DNA of 64,000 bases from Haliclona indistincta (GCA_964017065.1 OZ024790.1:2908631-2972630); one strand, 5' to 3'. Positions 13,171 to 26,023 are shown, counted from the first letter of the stretch. Notes: generated from the letters alone by a model not told the origin. Made by a program: numbers and translations.

Positions 13171-14271
13171 TTGCTCGCCCTAGGGAAGTCTGGATGCGTG
13201 AAAAGTAAGCGACGATTAATAATTAACTTATTGTTCACGTTTTGTAATGTAGGTCCAGGCATTTCTGGGAACATTTGACGCAGACGTTCACTGAGACAGA
13301 CTGGAGAGAGAACTATCGAATGAGCAAAGAAACGTTTAGCTACTTGTGTCTTGAACTCAGCTCATCAATTAGACGACGGGATACACACATGCGATCTGCT
13401 ATAACAGTAGAGCACAGTGTTGCGATCACTCTTTGGTGTTTGGCAACTTGCAGTGAGTACCGAACAATTGGACACCTTTTTGGTGTTGGACGTAGTACTG
13501 TGTGAATGATCGTCCATGACACTTGTGCTGCCATCGTAAAGGTTTTATCAGACAAATACATATCTTTTCCTACTGGAGATAAACTACAAGTCACGGACCG
13601 CTTCAGAACAAAATGGGAAATTCCACAGTGTGCTGGTGCAATTGATGGATCTCACATCCCAGTCAAACCGCCAGCTCTCAACCACACCGATTATTAGAAA
13701 AGGATATTATTCTGTTGTTTTGCAGGCTGTAGTTGATGATGAGTACTTGTTACGTGATGTTATGGTAGGATGGCCGGGTAGCGTCCACGATGCTCGTGTT
13801 TTCGCCAACTCTAGTGTGTATCACAAGGCAAACCAGAAAGAAATTTTGAATACAAACAGAGTTAGAATGAGAAGAATCGATGTTTATCCCTTCTTAGTAG
13901 CCGACTCCGCTTATCCTCTAAAGTCATGGCTTATGAAACCATTTCCATATAATTCCACTATGTCGTCTGAAAAGAAGAAATTCAACCGTATTCTATCAAG
14001 AGCCCGAATTGTCACGGAAAATGCCTTTGGTCGTTTAAAGGCTCGATGGAGACGACTAATGAAGCGAAATGGTATGGATGTTTGTAGAGTACCACCGGTG
14101 GTTTTGGCATGTTGTATCCTTCACAACATATGCGAGGTACACAGAGAGTCTTTTTCTCGTACTTGGCTAGAAGACATGGCAGAAGACCAACCAGCAACTA
14201 TCCCATACACACGCACATCACACAGCAGCACACCTGCTGATATTATTCGTGATGAGCTAGTGCAATACTAG
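13171..14271 (+). pseudogene. Harbinger (HARBI1-like) transposase, degraded
   Basis: The frame reads PREVWMREK, a probable 48-bp intron (13205-13252), then HFWEHLTQTF and the helix-turn-helix region ending CSEYRTIGHLFGVGRSTV. The catalytic part includes GAIDGSHIPV (first Asp), VVDDEYLLRDVMVGWPGSVH (second Asp) and the ENAFGRLKARWRRL block carrying the Glu, then CCILHNIC. A TGA at 13502 and a frameshift near 13690 (after NHTDY) break it into three pieces. Intact relatives cut and insert DNA at TWA sites as nucleases acting with the Myb-like partner. Confidence 0.85.
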
Positions 14272-14482
14272 AGGCTGCCTATTGCCGTACATCAGCTGTA
14301 GAACCTAAAGAATTTGAGATAATTTTAGATTTGAATATTGCTATACAGTCGTCATGTACCTTAAACTGAAATTCTCGGTCCTCTCTTTTCTGTTCTATGT
14401 CTCGTTCCATGTTTTCTTTTCGCCTTCTATCTTCCATGTCAAGCATGCGTTCCTCGAATTTCAGCCTTTTTTTCTTCTACTT

Positions 14483-15092
14483 CTAAGTACCGCATATCAC
14501 TTTCCTCCTGCAGCTTTGCCATTTCAAAACAGCTCCATTCATTGACTTTTCAATAGCTTCACTGCGAGTTGGTCGTGTACACTTATTTGTACCATAAGCA
14601 CTATCTTTCTTTCCTTTCTTATTAGGGTGGACGTTTTCAAACAAATTATTGGGAAGGCCTAGGGCTACTATGTTCTCATCTTCGTCGTCTTCTTCCAATT
14701 CAGGATCAGGATCGGATACTTCACTTCTTTCCTCGCCATTTTCAGTAATATTATTCTCTTGAATTGCACAAAGCACTTCAGCTGATGTATCGACAACAAC
14801 AGGCGGAGTATTAGCAGGTCTGTCGCCCAAGATTCCATCCATTTTATCATAAAAAGGCCATTTCTTTCTTTCTCGACCTGTTTTACCATTATGATCTTTC
14901 ATCTTTCTGTAGTCTCTCTTCAGCTTCTTATTTTTTCTCGGCATTGAACTGCAGTACGAGACGGTGTCCTGAAGCATCAAGAGCACGCGCTACCTTTTCT
15001 TTATTTCTTGTACAGCCCTCCAATTGCTCTTGAATCTTTTCATCACTCCACTCTTCTATGAGCGACAAGGTCTCCTTTTCCGTCCACGCCAT
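14483..15092 (-). pseudogene. Harbinger Myb/SANT-like DNA-binding protein, frameshifted
   Basis: From the start at 15092 the frame reads MAWTEKETLSLIEEWSDEK, the tryptophan-containing first helix of a Myb/SANT-like (MADF-like) domain. It then shifts frame near 14960. Downstream it continues KKLKRDYRKMKDHNGKTGRE and KMDGILGDRPANTPPVV, the hallmark of the second Harbinger gene. An acidic linker (ELEEDDEDEN) and a basic C-terminus follow. In Harbinger elements this protein escorts the transposase to the nucleus and to the element ends. It lies convergent to the transposase. Confidence 0.75.
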
Positions 15093-15672
15093 GACAACCA
15101 GCTTCTAGCTACGTTGTATATACGTACACACGTGCTCACCGGTGCGAAATCAGGGCGTGTTCAAAAGTTCCAGCCCAGGCTGTCGCGTTCACACTGCCAC
15201 TCGTCCCGCGTGTTAACTCGGGACAGATCCTATGCTAGCTCACTTTTCCAAAGTGTGCTAATCCAGCTTGACTCGGCACGGCTCGGCTCGATCTGTACGT
15301 GTTCATGCACACAGTAATTTTCGAAGTGAGTTGGCGCGCACCAATGCGAGCTGACCCGCGCTCTTGTGCCTGTGTGAACGCAGTATTAACCGTTATTAAT
15401 CGCAAAAACATAACAAAGAATGCAAGTTAGGCATCTCTGGTAAATTGTTATAGCAATGTGAACAAGCGTGCATGGAATGTTAACAAGATTGACTTGCTAA
15501 CAGACCATAGATCACTGATTAATAAGCACTACAACTACATATTCCATACTACTTAATAGTCATCTAATAACATACTAATATTCAATATTCGCTATTCACC
15601 TTTTTGTTCAGCATAACGTTAAGGTTCGTTTTTTTAGCTTAAATAGTCAACTGTCAAAGTCTACTTACACAT

Positions 15673-15777
15673 ATATCTCTCCCTCGAGCTCCCTCCTCCT
15701 TCCTCCTCCCTCCTCCCTCCTCCTCTCTCCCTCTCCCCCTCCCCTCCCTCTCACCCCTACCCCACCCTCCCCCTCCA
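15673..15777 (+). repeat. CT-rich low-complexity tract, copy 2
   Basis: Short version of the tract at 8671-8847 with the same upstream flank ('gttcagcataacgttaagg') and downstream flank. Marks another copy of the duplicated segment. Confidence 0.8.
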
Positions 15778-16013
15778 GTAGATCACATTACTTTTCCTAA
15801 ACGTACCACTCAATATTACATATGAAGACAGTCCTCACGTGTATGATAAATTTATTGTACTACCTATTCCACATGACTTTTGGATGCAAAAAAATTCTCT
15901 GATCACAACATCATTTTATCCATTTTCTAGTTGTCATGTATTATAATTGTGCAAAGTCTAGGCTCTGGTCCAACCAGTTGAATAAAAATGACCAGGCAAC
16001 TAGGCTGTTTATT

Positions 16014-16257
16014 AGGGAGACACGGTAGTGTCTCCCTATGTAGGGTTGAACGAGAAAACAAGATGGCGGCTACATACAATGTATTAGCGTTCAAACGCTG
16101 ATATTTCGCCTGGTGATCAATTTTATACGTCCAAAGACACTTAAATCTGCTATCTGGCGTTGCCCGATCTTACAGTAGCAAAGAGATTGCTCGAGATTGT
16201 TGCTAAAGTGACGAACCTGGAAACGGTGAAAATCGAGTTTCGTCATCTTCGTTTTCT

Positions 16258-16326
<69 letters not shown>

Positions 16327-17257
16327 TTTCTTTCTTCCACTCGCCTAGCGCCTTTACGCGAGCAGTGCCGAGACCAAAACACCCACGAACAGTTGTGAAA
16401 TTCTCCTGGCATGTGCCTTTTGAACTTAGTTTTTAGCGAAACGGCGATATAAATTCCGCGATTTCTCGATCGTGATCCATTGTCAGCTAAGTGTTAGACG
16501 CCATTAATAATTATAGTGATTGCGCAATACGCACGTGACCAAGCTGTGGTTAGCGCACGTGACCAAGCACAAGCTTGAGTATCGCCACAACTGCACGCCG
16601 TATAGATCACGGAGAACAGATTTTTGTCTGGAGACTTCGAAGAATGGTAAGCTAGCAAGCGCAGAATCACCATTCTGCCTTGCCAGATAATTATAACCGC
16701 CGTAAACTAGTGTGGGCGGGGCTCGTATGCACTGTATTCATGCATGCGTAGGCGAGCTGATATCTACAGCATAAGCCATCAACAACAGGAAAACCAAACC
16801 AATGGTGGAGACAAAGATGGCACAGTAATTGCATGATATTGAACTGTACTTCACTGAAAAAAAAAAGGACACAAACAAGAAAATTAAAAAGATTTCTATC
16901 GAAATCAAAAGGATGTAGGGTTGTGAAATCAACCACTGGTCAACAATGTAAACTAACAAGGAACAAGCATGGAATGGTAACACGATTGACTTGCTAACAG
17001 ACCATAGATCCCTACATCAGTGGCTATACATAAGCTGTCACAAGCTGAATGCACGTCAGGTGTCAGTCAACAGTAACCAGCTGAACTAGCTATAGTCAAC
17101 TAAAGCAGCCACTGATGTAGGGATCTATGGTCTGTTAGCAAGTCAATCGTGTTACCATTCCATGCTTGTTCCTTGTTAGTTTACATTGTTGACCAGTGGT
17201 TGATTTCACAACCCTACATCCTTTTGATTTCGATAGAAATCTTTTTAATTTTCTTGT
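16014..17257 (+). mobile_element. Complete TA-flanked composite element, short TTTC tract
   Basis: Left end TTAGGGAGACACGG after 'ggctgttta'; right end TTTTCTTG followed by TA. The unoccupied equivalent is at about 9088 and 30485. This is the shortest complete copy (about 1.24 kb, about 80 bp of TTTC). It preserves the sequence GTGACCAAGCACAAGC (16560-16575), which is the empty target of the YR retrotransposon in the next copy. The right foldback arms are 16875-17020 and 17105-17257. Confidence 0.65.
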
Positions 17258-17531
17258 ATTAAAATTTAAACTAAGAAGTCTAAACTCAACATGTCATCCT
17301 ACAGGCTCTGTTCATTAAGGTACTGTTGTGTTGTTGTGGTAGCCAAATTTGATTATGTTGTGTGTTATTATCTTCGCAACCATTGTGGTTAATTAAAAAT
17401 GCATTTTCATAGTGCATAAAAGAGTCAGGCTGCATGAGTGGTGTTTAACTCATAAACACTCTTATTTTAATATATCTTAAATTTGTTTACAAGTCTTCTT
17501 TGCCCTTTTTCGTCTTTGTAATAAGCTGACA

Positions 17532-18028
17532 ATGAGTGACTGGTCTAATCCATTGTGTGCTGGCTGCTTTAGTGATCCCAAAATATGTGAGCTATGTTTG
17601 TCAGAAACCTTGTGGATATTTTTGTTGATTTACAGGTCTGTTATCTTGGTTCTGCCCTTGTGCTGCTATAAGCTATGTTGCTGAGGCTGTGGGTAAGCCA
17701 CAAGTTGGAACGATGAACAGCCTGAGTCCACTTCTTGGCCTTCTATCACTGGCTATTATCTAGTGCGGTATAGCAGGATCTACTTGAGAAACAAGCTAGG
17801 AACACAGAAGGGAATTAAGGTGTGCTAAATAATTATTGCTTGTGATTGATTTGCTATGCTGACCTAAGGGAAACCTCTGCTTGGATTGCATGTATATCTA
17901 CTTCTGCCCTGGCTGCAGCTTAGTACAGGAAATCAAGGTAAGTGAAATAGTATCAGTGAATTTTCTCCATCTTTGCTTGTGCACAGGAGACAAAAGAGCC
18001 TGGTGGGCAATCCATGGCACGAGAGTAG
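17532..18028 (+). pseudogene. PLAC8-domain pseudogene, copy D (class II)
   Basis: Exons 17532-17586, 17636-17819, 17869-17937 and 17987-18028 align with intact copy G. Exon 2 carries a nonsense change (TAG at 17761, CAG in copy G) followed by a small insertion that shifts the frame. The CPC core has become SWFCPCAAISYVAEAVGK and is otherwise readable. All splice sites remain good, including the GT donor of intron 3, so inactivation is recent. Confidence 0.75.
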
Positions 18029-18631
18029 AGCATTCTCTAGCATTCTGCAAACAGTAACTCACAGTACTTATACTGTAGCTTGCATTTTGTTGTACAATAG
18101 CTGTAGTAAAGTTGTGTTGTCAAAGCATGTCCTGTGTACAGTATGTATTGTATAGTTGACCGAGGCATCAGCACCTGCGGTGCTTTATCACATTGGTGAC
18201 TGTGTGCTTCTCAAGTTGAATGTGAAGGGGAGTTATGATATAATTGTATACGATAACATGAACCACTTAAAATGGTCAGCTATATCGATTTTAGGTACCT
18301 ATGTCAATAATGTAGATATGATAACAGAAAGTGATAAGTACATGTGGTTATTGTGATCTTGTTTCGTAGTTGAAGTGACACCTATGAACTTTCAAGCTAA
18401 AGCATGTCTATGCATAGCAAAGCCCTTTCCTTTTCAATAGCGTTCGGTGATAGTTGCATAAAAAGTGACTCAGTTGATTGACGGCATTAGTAGCAACATG
18501 TGTCAAAGCTGAAGTTGTAGCACACCACTACAATCACGATATCTAAACTAAACTACACAAGAGACCCAGCGGCTGAAGAAGAGAATCACGAGATAAGAGT
18601 ATTATCAATCGGCTTTTAAACTAAACTGACA

Positions 18632-19128
18632 ATGAGTGACTGGTCATATCCTTTGTTTTCTGGCTGCTTTAGTGACCCAAAAATATGTGAGCAATAATTT
18701 CTGTCACCTTGTGGATATTTCTTGTTGATTTACAGGTATGTTGTCTTGGTTCTGCCCTTGCATTGCTATAAGCTATGTTGCTGAGGCTGTGGGTAAGCCA
18801 CAAATTGGAGCAATGATGGCTAATCCACTTCTTGGCCTCCTACCATTACTTATTATCCATTGCTGTAGCAGGATCTACCTGAGAAACAGGCTTAGAAATC
18901 AGAAGGGCATTAAGATATGCTGAAATAAATTATTGCAATGTGACCGTTTTACATTTACTATGCTGACCTCAGGGAAAGCCCTGCTTGGACTGCATGTATG
19001 TCTGCTTCTTCCTGGCTGCAGCCTAGTACAGGAAATCAAGGCAAGTCAAACAGTGTATCAATATTTTTCATCTTTACTTGTGCACAGGAGACAAAAGAGC
19101 CTTGTGGGCAATCCATGGCACGAGAGCA
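18632..19128 (+). pseudogene. PLAC8-domain pseudogene, copy E (class I)
   Basis: Exons 1 and 2 (18632-18686, 18736-18914) encode the usual N-terminal half. The donor after exon 2 is AT instead of GT (AAGATATGC). Exon 3 has a 1-bp deletion in the 'ttcttccctggc' stretch that leads to TAG. The usual stop in exon 4 is CAG. A product truncated three residues after exon 2 (ending KIC) is possible but would lack the Cys-rich C-terminal exon. Confidence 0.7.
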
Positions 19129-19276
19129 GAGCATTCTCTATCATTATTTTTGCAAACAGTGTTCTTAGACAGCAATCATGAGTACAGTAGTCTTGTGTAG
19201 CTTGTTGTACAATAGCTGTAGTAAGTTTGTGAATTTTAAACGTTATTAATTGCACACACATGAAAAACATAACAAA

Positions 19277-19588
19277 TCAAGGGTGTAGTCAAGGTAGGGG
19301 CTGGGGGGGCTTCAGCCCCCCAGATTTTGGGATTAGGAAAAATTTTTGAACAACAATGTATTTAAGTTTGTATGTATTTATGTATTTAAGGTGTTGCTAG
19401 ACTCGATTGGTGGAGCTGGGGTGGTCGTGGTTGTGGTCTACGCTTTGCCCAACGCAAGATCGGCATAGACGACATGTTGAAAACGTCATAAAACGTCATC
19501 TCATGAATAATTAATTAGCAAAATTTTCTGGCCGCGCTTCGCGCGCCTTTAAAGCCCCCCCAGTTATCAAAAGTTGTCTACGCCTTTG
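19277..19588. mobile_element. 312-bp MITE in the PLAC8 copy E 3' region
   Basis: The ends are CAAGGGTGTAGTCAA and TTGTCTACGCCTTTG, imperfect inverted repeats, flanked by ACAAA on both sides. The uninterrupted site is seen at about 6428 and 28708. The interior has GGGGGGGCTTCAGCCCCCC near the left end and CGCGCTTCGCGCG near the right. The 'gggcgtag' type of end is reminiscent of hAT-like MITEs, but the visible duplication is only about 5 bp, so the superfamily is open. Confidence 0.6.
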
Positions 19589-19682
19589 ACAAAGGATGCA
19601 AGTTAGGCATCTCTGGTAAATTGTTATAGCAATGGCTATAGGTTAGAGATTCGCAGCATCCAATCTTCTAGCATCCATCTGT

Positions 19683-20213
19683 TTATAAGCAAGCTGTACA
19701 AAAAAAAATGAGTTCTACTCCAGCCGCCGATTGAGAGATGGTATCTGAAGTGAGCGAGTTAGGGCTATTGTCTACTGTAGTACAGTCAGTGTTTATAGTG
19801 ATCTTGATAATGAGCTCAATGATCTCCTTCATCATGCATAGCACTAGACCACACCCAATCCTCTTCAGCATGTTCGGAAGACGAGTGTGTATTCGTGGCA
19901 GTAACAAGCATTGATAAACTGGTATGCCTATTACAATGCTCAGTGTAGAGAAGACAGAAGACCATTGGGTCAGTGGCCATAGACTACCAATATGGTGGAC
20001 AGCCATGTTTGACAAGCTGGCTCAGTACTGAGAAGCGACTGGTTGATAGCTGGAAGCCAAGGAGGGGAATAAGTAGAAGGAGAATGCGTAGAAATGTGTT
20101 AATGTCCTCCACCTCCTCAGTGGTGAATGGCCCTCCATACTAAGTATTGTTCTTCCCAGGTCAATACGAGGTGGAATATCCTCTTCCCAGTACAGGCCAG
20201 TAGGTGAAGGCAC
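19683..20213 (-). pseudogene. Membrane-transporter gene fragment (possibly POT/SLC15-like)
   Basis: Minus-strand pieces read YGGPFTTEEVEDINTFLRI, then IVIGIPVYQCLLLP and LPNMLKRIGCGLVL followed by KEIIELIIKI. This alternation of hydrophobic helices and a conserved loop suggests a multi-pass carrier, perhaps of the proton-coupled oligopeptide family. There are in-frame stops between the pieces and no complete frame. The 3' end of the same fragment is repeated at 32525-32690. The family assignment is weak. Confidence 0.35.
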
Positions 20214-20717
20214 TGCGCCTCTCAGGACACTTATGCTTCAACGAATAGTATATTACATCCCGCAGGTGTCGTCCATCCCGCTAATGCTGTTTATGCAGCA
20301 GCACTCAAACTTGGAATAATAAGAGGAGACCCCTAAGTGACTGTGCAACACACACAAGAACTCCATAACTAAAAGTATTGTAGGGTAGCTGCATAAAGTA
20401 TGAAGGGGTAAAGCAAAAAATTTATTAAATTTTACAAAAATGAGAGAACAGTAGAAGTAGAGACCCAAGGTTACTTATACGTATACACACACACAAAGTA
20501 GTATAATTATTATAATTATGTGCTTGGCATGGGTGCAGGATACAACAACAACAAAATAAATATAAGAATATATAATACAGGACTATAAAAATGAACGGGA
20601 GGACGACCATGATAGTTCTGTTCTTGCATAAAAGATAATCTGCGAGGCGCTCACAATTTTTATTCTGGCTGAGTCAAGAATGGAGATTGCGTTTTTTTTT
20701 GAGTGATGGGAAACCCT

Positions 20718-20909
20718 TCAAAAAACCTGTCTGGAAGAGGGCAACCAATCACCGAGAGATCCGATTTCAATAGTAAAGAGTTCAGCTGAGAGGCCCTTGA
20801 CATCGAAGTCACTCAAAACTTTATAATGGTTTTCTTTTGAGCTTTTTAGTAGAACTTTAGCTTTGCGCATACTCTCTTGCAAATTGTGTGGGACTGTCAG
20901 CTGAATTAG
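20718..20909 (-). mobile_element. Retroelement coding relic
   Basis: An open minus-strand stretch reads LIQLTVPHNLQESMRKAK and ends LFTIEIGSLGDWLPSS. The 'T(V/I)P.N...S...A...K......L..(L/F)......IE(I/V)GSLG' pattern is common at the C-terminus of LINE-type polyproteins. About 63 codons, no catalytic motif, isolated. Remnant only. Confidence 0.4.
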
Positions 20910-21326
20910 CCCCTTAGTAGGTAAATGGGAGTACTATAGGCGAACAGGTACCAAATCCTCCCACCATACATTAACTAATACAGGCATCACTGGCTGTGGT
21001 AACAGAAAACTTTCAAGTTAAAGCATGTCTACATTGCCAGGCTAAGTCCTTCCTTATCAAAGTAAACAAAATAACTTCTATTAGGGAGACACGGTAGTGT
21101 CTCCCTATGTAGGGTTGAACGAGAAAACAAGATGGCGGCTACATACAATGTATTAGCGTTCAAACGCTGATATTTCGCCTGGTGATGAATTTTATACGTC
21201 CAAAGACACTTAAATCTGCTATCTGGCGTTGCCCCATCTTACAGTAGCAAGGAGATTGCTCGAGATTGTTACTAAAGTGACGAACCTGGAAACGGTGAAA
21301 ATCGAGTTTCGTCATCTTCGTTTTCT

Positions 21327-21471
<145 letters not shown>

Positions 21472-22707
21472 TTTCTTTCTTTCTTTCTTCCACTCGCCTA
21501 GCACCTTTACGTGAGCAGTGCCGAGACCAAAACACCCACGAACAGTCGTGAAATTCTCCTGGCATGTGCCTTTTGAACTTAGTTTTTAACGAAACGGCGA
21601 TATAAATTCCGCGACTTCTCGATCGTGATCCATTGTCAGCTAAGTGTTAGACGCCATTAATAATTATAGTGATTGCGCAATACGCACATGACCAAGCTGT
21701 GGTTAGCGCACGTGCCCCTCCCGAACATGCACACCTTGCATGCAAGTACACACCCACTATACCCAATACTTGCATCACTTCTTGTGGTTAAGGCCTGCTG
21801 TGCACGCCACAACGGTGTCATCACAAAACAACACACTAGGAGGGGGGGTTAAGGCCTGCTGTGCACGCCACAACGGTGTCATCACAAAACAACACACTAC
21901 ACACTGGCATCAACGTAACACAAAAACACACTTGAGCTGGGGCCACCTAATATGCACCAAAATTTATGATTAGCATGGCCCGTACTAATCAAAGGAAAAA
22001 CCCAGAGAAAACCTTAAGCATTTTAGAAAAAAGCTCTGGGAAAACCTATTTTCAGTGAATACAGCTCAACTGTATTACAGAACACAACTATTAGACTAAG
22101 TGTTCAAGCCCCATTGGACTCCACTGCTTGTCCTGCTATTCAGCGACCAGAGACTCGCACAATCTCAGAACAATCTTTTCACCATACATCTATCACCTAA
22201 AACAAAAAAACATAACTATAGAGCACACAGCACACATGAATCAGTTCCTCTGTCACTGTCCTGAGACTTCTCCTTGACTGATCTGGTTGACTTAAATTGA
22301 GAGGAAAATATCATTATTATAAGTGGATTGCACATGATATGGGTGGGTGGGAGGGCAGCACAAAGACTAGACCCGTGGAGTGCACAACGCCTAGGAATGA
22401 TTTACTAATCCACGTGTCTGGCTTAAATACTACAACAGACACGTGTCACCTACTACACCATGCAATTTTACTTCCAAATCTCGGGAGCATATTTCCCGTC
22501 TAATTCCTGCGTCAACCGACAGGAAAGTATATCTCCCGAACATGCACACCTTGCATGCAAGTACACACCCACTATACCCAATACTTGCATCACTTCTTGT
22601 GGTTAAGGCCTGCTGTGCACGCCACAACGGTGTCATCACAAAACAACACACTAGGGTTACAAAGAGAGCTAGACAATGGACAAATTAATAACAATTTGTG
22701 TGCTTAG

Positions 22708-23265
22708 TTAGATGTTCAGGCTCTTTGAAACTGACAACAAATCAGCAGCAGAGTCTTTGATGTAACCATCCTTTGCTGTCTCCGAGCGCCATCGACCGTG
22801 GCGCTTGAACAAGCTATCGGGTACCCCGGCATTTGCTGCGGCTGATGCACCACCAGCTCTGAGGCTATGCAACCCAAATTGCTTGGCATCAAAACCAAGT
22901 GATGTCAATTTAGCCAAAAACAGCTCTCTAATCCTGGTATAACTTAGCGATCCAGATGCTCTAAGCCGTTCGCCTGTCTTCGTATGCACTATTCCGCGGA
23001 ACAAGCAAAGCTCAGAACTAAGTGAAAATGCTTGCCATCACTATGTATCGCTCAACCATAGCAACTGGACAAGTGACAAGGCGAGTCCTGGCAACAAGTA
23101 CCGCGTCCCCTTACCTAAACTGGTCTGTTTTACTTGACCGAATCTTAAGAGTCAACGATGTCTCAGAGAGTTTTAGGTCGCAACATTTCAGCTTTGCTAA
23201 CTCATCGTAGCGTAAGAATGCTGCAAAGGATAACAATGCTGATAACAATAGCAGCAAGTCGCTTC
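22708..23265 (-). pseudogene. Tyrosine recombinase of the 21.7-27.2 kb element, degraded
   Basis: The C-terminal 98 residues (23004-22708) contain QFGLHSLRAGGASAAANAG (His-x-x-Arg box), KRHGRW and a Tyr in KDGYIKD, matching box II of tyrosine recombinases. Upstream, the minus strand still reads [18 protein letters not shown] (the first catalytic Arg) and [10 protein letters not shown], but stops follow at about 23112 and 23030. The N-terminal third is not recognisable. Intact relatives integrate the circular cDNA. Confidence 0.8.
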
Positions 23266-23754
23266 AATTCTGGATCATGTAGCTCACTGACTGTCTGCCA
23301 TATACCCTTAGATAAGACATCTGCATGTACAATAAACAAAAAGAAAAATTCTTCCATTAATTTGAGGTTAGACACACACACACAACATGCGCCTGTACCT
23401 GCATGTACCCGCTATCAGTACCTGGGAGTAGCCTAACTATTGAATTAACAATTTGGGAGTAACCCACGGCATTCAGCTTCCAGCTGGTCCCTACCACAGG
23501 ACATCTGCACACACCCAATTATACAACACATCACTCCATGTGCCGCTACCAGCAACCATGTCATTGGGTCTGACTCACTCAATAGGGAACACATTATCAC
23601 CGCCATCAACAGGCAACTGAGCCAACAAACTGGCACCATAATGGGCACATGCCCTCAGCCATCAACAGGCAACTGTGTGACGAACATGACTTCCCAAATT
23701 GGACAACACATTAACTTCTGCCATCAATAGGCAACTGTACAACTGTAATTGTCA

Positions 23755-23890
23755 CCCAACGGCAACATACATCTGCCATCAAACAGGCAATTGTGCAACA
23801 GCATCAACATACATCTGCCATCAAACAGGCAATTGTGCCACAGCATCAACATACATCTGCCATCAAACAGGCAATTGTGCCACAGGATGC
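23755..23890. repeat. Minisatellite in the YR retrotransposon, about 46-bp unit
   Basis: About three tandem copies of a unit containing CATCTGCCATCAAACAGGCA and 'attgtgccacagcatcaac'. It lies between the recombinase relic and the RT gene, where the N-terminus of the recombinase would be expected, so it replaced or disrupts coding sequence. Confidence 0.7.
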
Positions 23891-24039
23891 TACCAGCAAT
23901 CAGCAACACACATCATTGCTATCAGCCAAACCACAGGCTATGCTAGAATCAATGCAAACAAACTTTTCAAGAACACACCACTGAGTGCCTTCCGATCAAA
24001 AACAGGCAACTGTTGCTGCTTATGGTTAGAGCAAGATGA

Positions 24040-26023
24040 TTAACAAAAATTACACCTCAGGGCCATCACTGCAGTATTGGGTATCTCCCCATTGAACAGC
24101 ACTGCACCTGACACTCCAGGGAGGAACAACCCTCTCTGCTGAGGCAGCTCTATCGCCTCAACTACAAAAGGTGCAAATTGGCCCCTACTTGGGCAAAGCA
24201 TTGGCCAAAAAGGTGCCGATAACCAGCAAGGCACTATTAATGTACCATAGGCTGAACATGCCCGTGCATGCCTAATGACTCTAGGGATAAGAGCGATCGG
24301 TGGACACCACCAGTTATTTTCACCAGACCAATTTACTGTGAATGCATCAACTGCTTCTGAGCCTGGGCTCCAACAACGACTATTAAACCTAACCAATTGG
24401 GTGTTATTGTAATCCGCAAACCGATCAACAGTGTGCGGACCCCACTCAGCATCCAATCGAGCAAATAATGCTGGGTTCAAAAACCAATCCTCTAGATCAA
24501 TAATACGACTCAAATAGTCTGCTTGCTCATTCTCCTCTCTAGGAACCCACTCTGGTTCAAGGCGAATTTGACAGTTAATAGACAGTGAAAAAATTTTAAT
24601 AGCCACTTCTTGAAGCTGAGGCTGCCTGCTACCTACTTGCAGTATACGGACAACATTCTGATTATCGGTGAACCAACGCACGCGATAGTTGGACAGCACA
24701 CCTGCCAGAGACTGGAGTACTCTCCAAACTGCAGAGAGTTCTCGCCATGTTGAACTTTGCGATGCTTCTATGGCTTCCCACTGACCATAAGCAGTATAAC
24801 ACCCATGCTCCACTATGTAGCCCCCATAACCAGTAGCACTAGCATCCGAGTAAACTACTCTCACGGCTGATGGAGAATGCCAGATTGGTTGAGCCTTGTA
24901 TTCTGCTAAGTTAGTTGACCAAAACTCGAGCTCTTTATAAGCGTCCTCGGGCAACCTAAGATGCTCACACCATGCTATTCTAGACTCAAGAACTGCATAC
25001 AAGCTTCGAGTCATGAAGCGACTAACAGGACCAACCGCTAGACCCATAGAAATGATTTTACCCACAACACTGGCAAGCTGTCTAGCTGACACGTGCGCAG
25101 AATGTCGCACTTTTTCTAGCACAAGGAGCAGTCTAGCAATTTTTTCCTGAGGAACTTCAACCTGACCAAGCGACATATCAATAACAAAACCTAGCCATTG
25201 AAGGCGCTGTGTGGGCTGCCACACTGATTTCTCACGGTTAGATATAAATCCTGCCTGTTCCAGTGTCATTTCAACAATTTTGCTAACGTCTGCTGCCTTT
25301 GCTTCACCAGCGGCAGCTCCTAAGACCATCATCTAGGTACACAACAATTCTAATCCCTTGTCCCCGCCAATAACGGACGAGTGGACGGAGAAGCTTCGTG
25401 AACATGTAACATGCAGTAGACAAACCAAATGGGAGTACTGTAAACACATAATAAAACCCTTGCCAAGCAAAACCCAAATATTTCTGATGTATCTCAGCAA
25501 TATCAACATGGTGATAACCAGATTTCAAATCAAAGGAAAACAAATAATCCCCCCTCTCAAACAACAACATTGCAATTCTGAGGTCTTCATACTTAAATTT
25601 CTGCTTCAACAAAAACTTGTTCAGGTGCCTGAGATTGACAACCAAGCGCTTCTTACCACTACTACTCTCTACCACTGACACAGGACTACATATGCAGGGC
25701 ACCTCCTTGACTGGTCTTACACAACGATTTGCCAATAATTCAGCAAGGCTAGCTTCTACAAACTCAGCATTACTCAATGCTGATTGCTGATTACACTGAA
25801 CAAGTGGGGTAGGCTCACTTTTCAATGGAAGAACATAACCTGACTCAATGGTTCTCAGCACTGACTCCGGCGCCTGCAAAACCTCTCTCCAAAATGGTAT
25901 CTTTTTTCTTAACCTACTCTGTACAGAATCATAAGGTGCTTGTGCATTGGGCCCTGGGCTTGAAGCCTCGGTTTCCCATGTACGACCACATACATCCACA
26001 TCATCTTCAACACAACACAACAC
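24040..26023 (-). pseudogene. Reverse transcriptase-RNase H of the 21.7-27.2 kb element
   Basis: The first segment (26023-25322) shows RT blocks: KKRLVVNLRHLNKF, FSFDLKSGYHHVDI, VLPFGLSTACYMF and the catalytic YLDD (25328-25339). One nucleotide out of frame, the second segment (25332-24040) continues with LGAAAGEAKAADV, LQWLGFVIDMSLGQVEVP and the RNase H blocks VVYSDASATGYGG, WRELSA and WFTDNQNVVRIL. The single-base shift next to YLDD breaks the polymerase. An N-terminal extension lies in another frame (25909-26388). The tail (CWLSAPFWPML) is like DIRS-order polyproteins. Confidence 0.8.

Larger units (their letters stand above)
12756..15385. mobile_element. PIF/Harbinger DNA transposon, 2.63 kb
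   Basis: Perfect 19-bp terminal inverted repeats TACTGCGTTCACACAGGCA / TGCCTGTGTGAACGCAGTA are flanked by a 3-bp TTA duplication (12753-12755 and 15386-15388). The paralogous empty site GAATTTTAAACGTTATTAAT is intact at about 6390 and 28670. The element carries the two genes typical of Harbinger, a DDE transposase and a Myb/SANT-like protein, arranged tail to tail. Both are broken, so the copy is not autonomous. Confidence 0.9.

Noticed and set aside
23755..23890. CRISPR-like spaced repeats
   Set aside because: Units are contiguous 46-bp tandem copies without unique spacers, and the genome is animal.
25318..25339. Programmed frameshift after YLDD in the first YR element
   Set aside because: No slippery heptamer is evident, and the rest of the element carries unrelated frameshifts and stops, so decay is the simpler reading.
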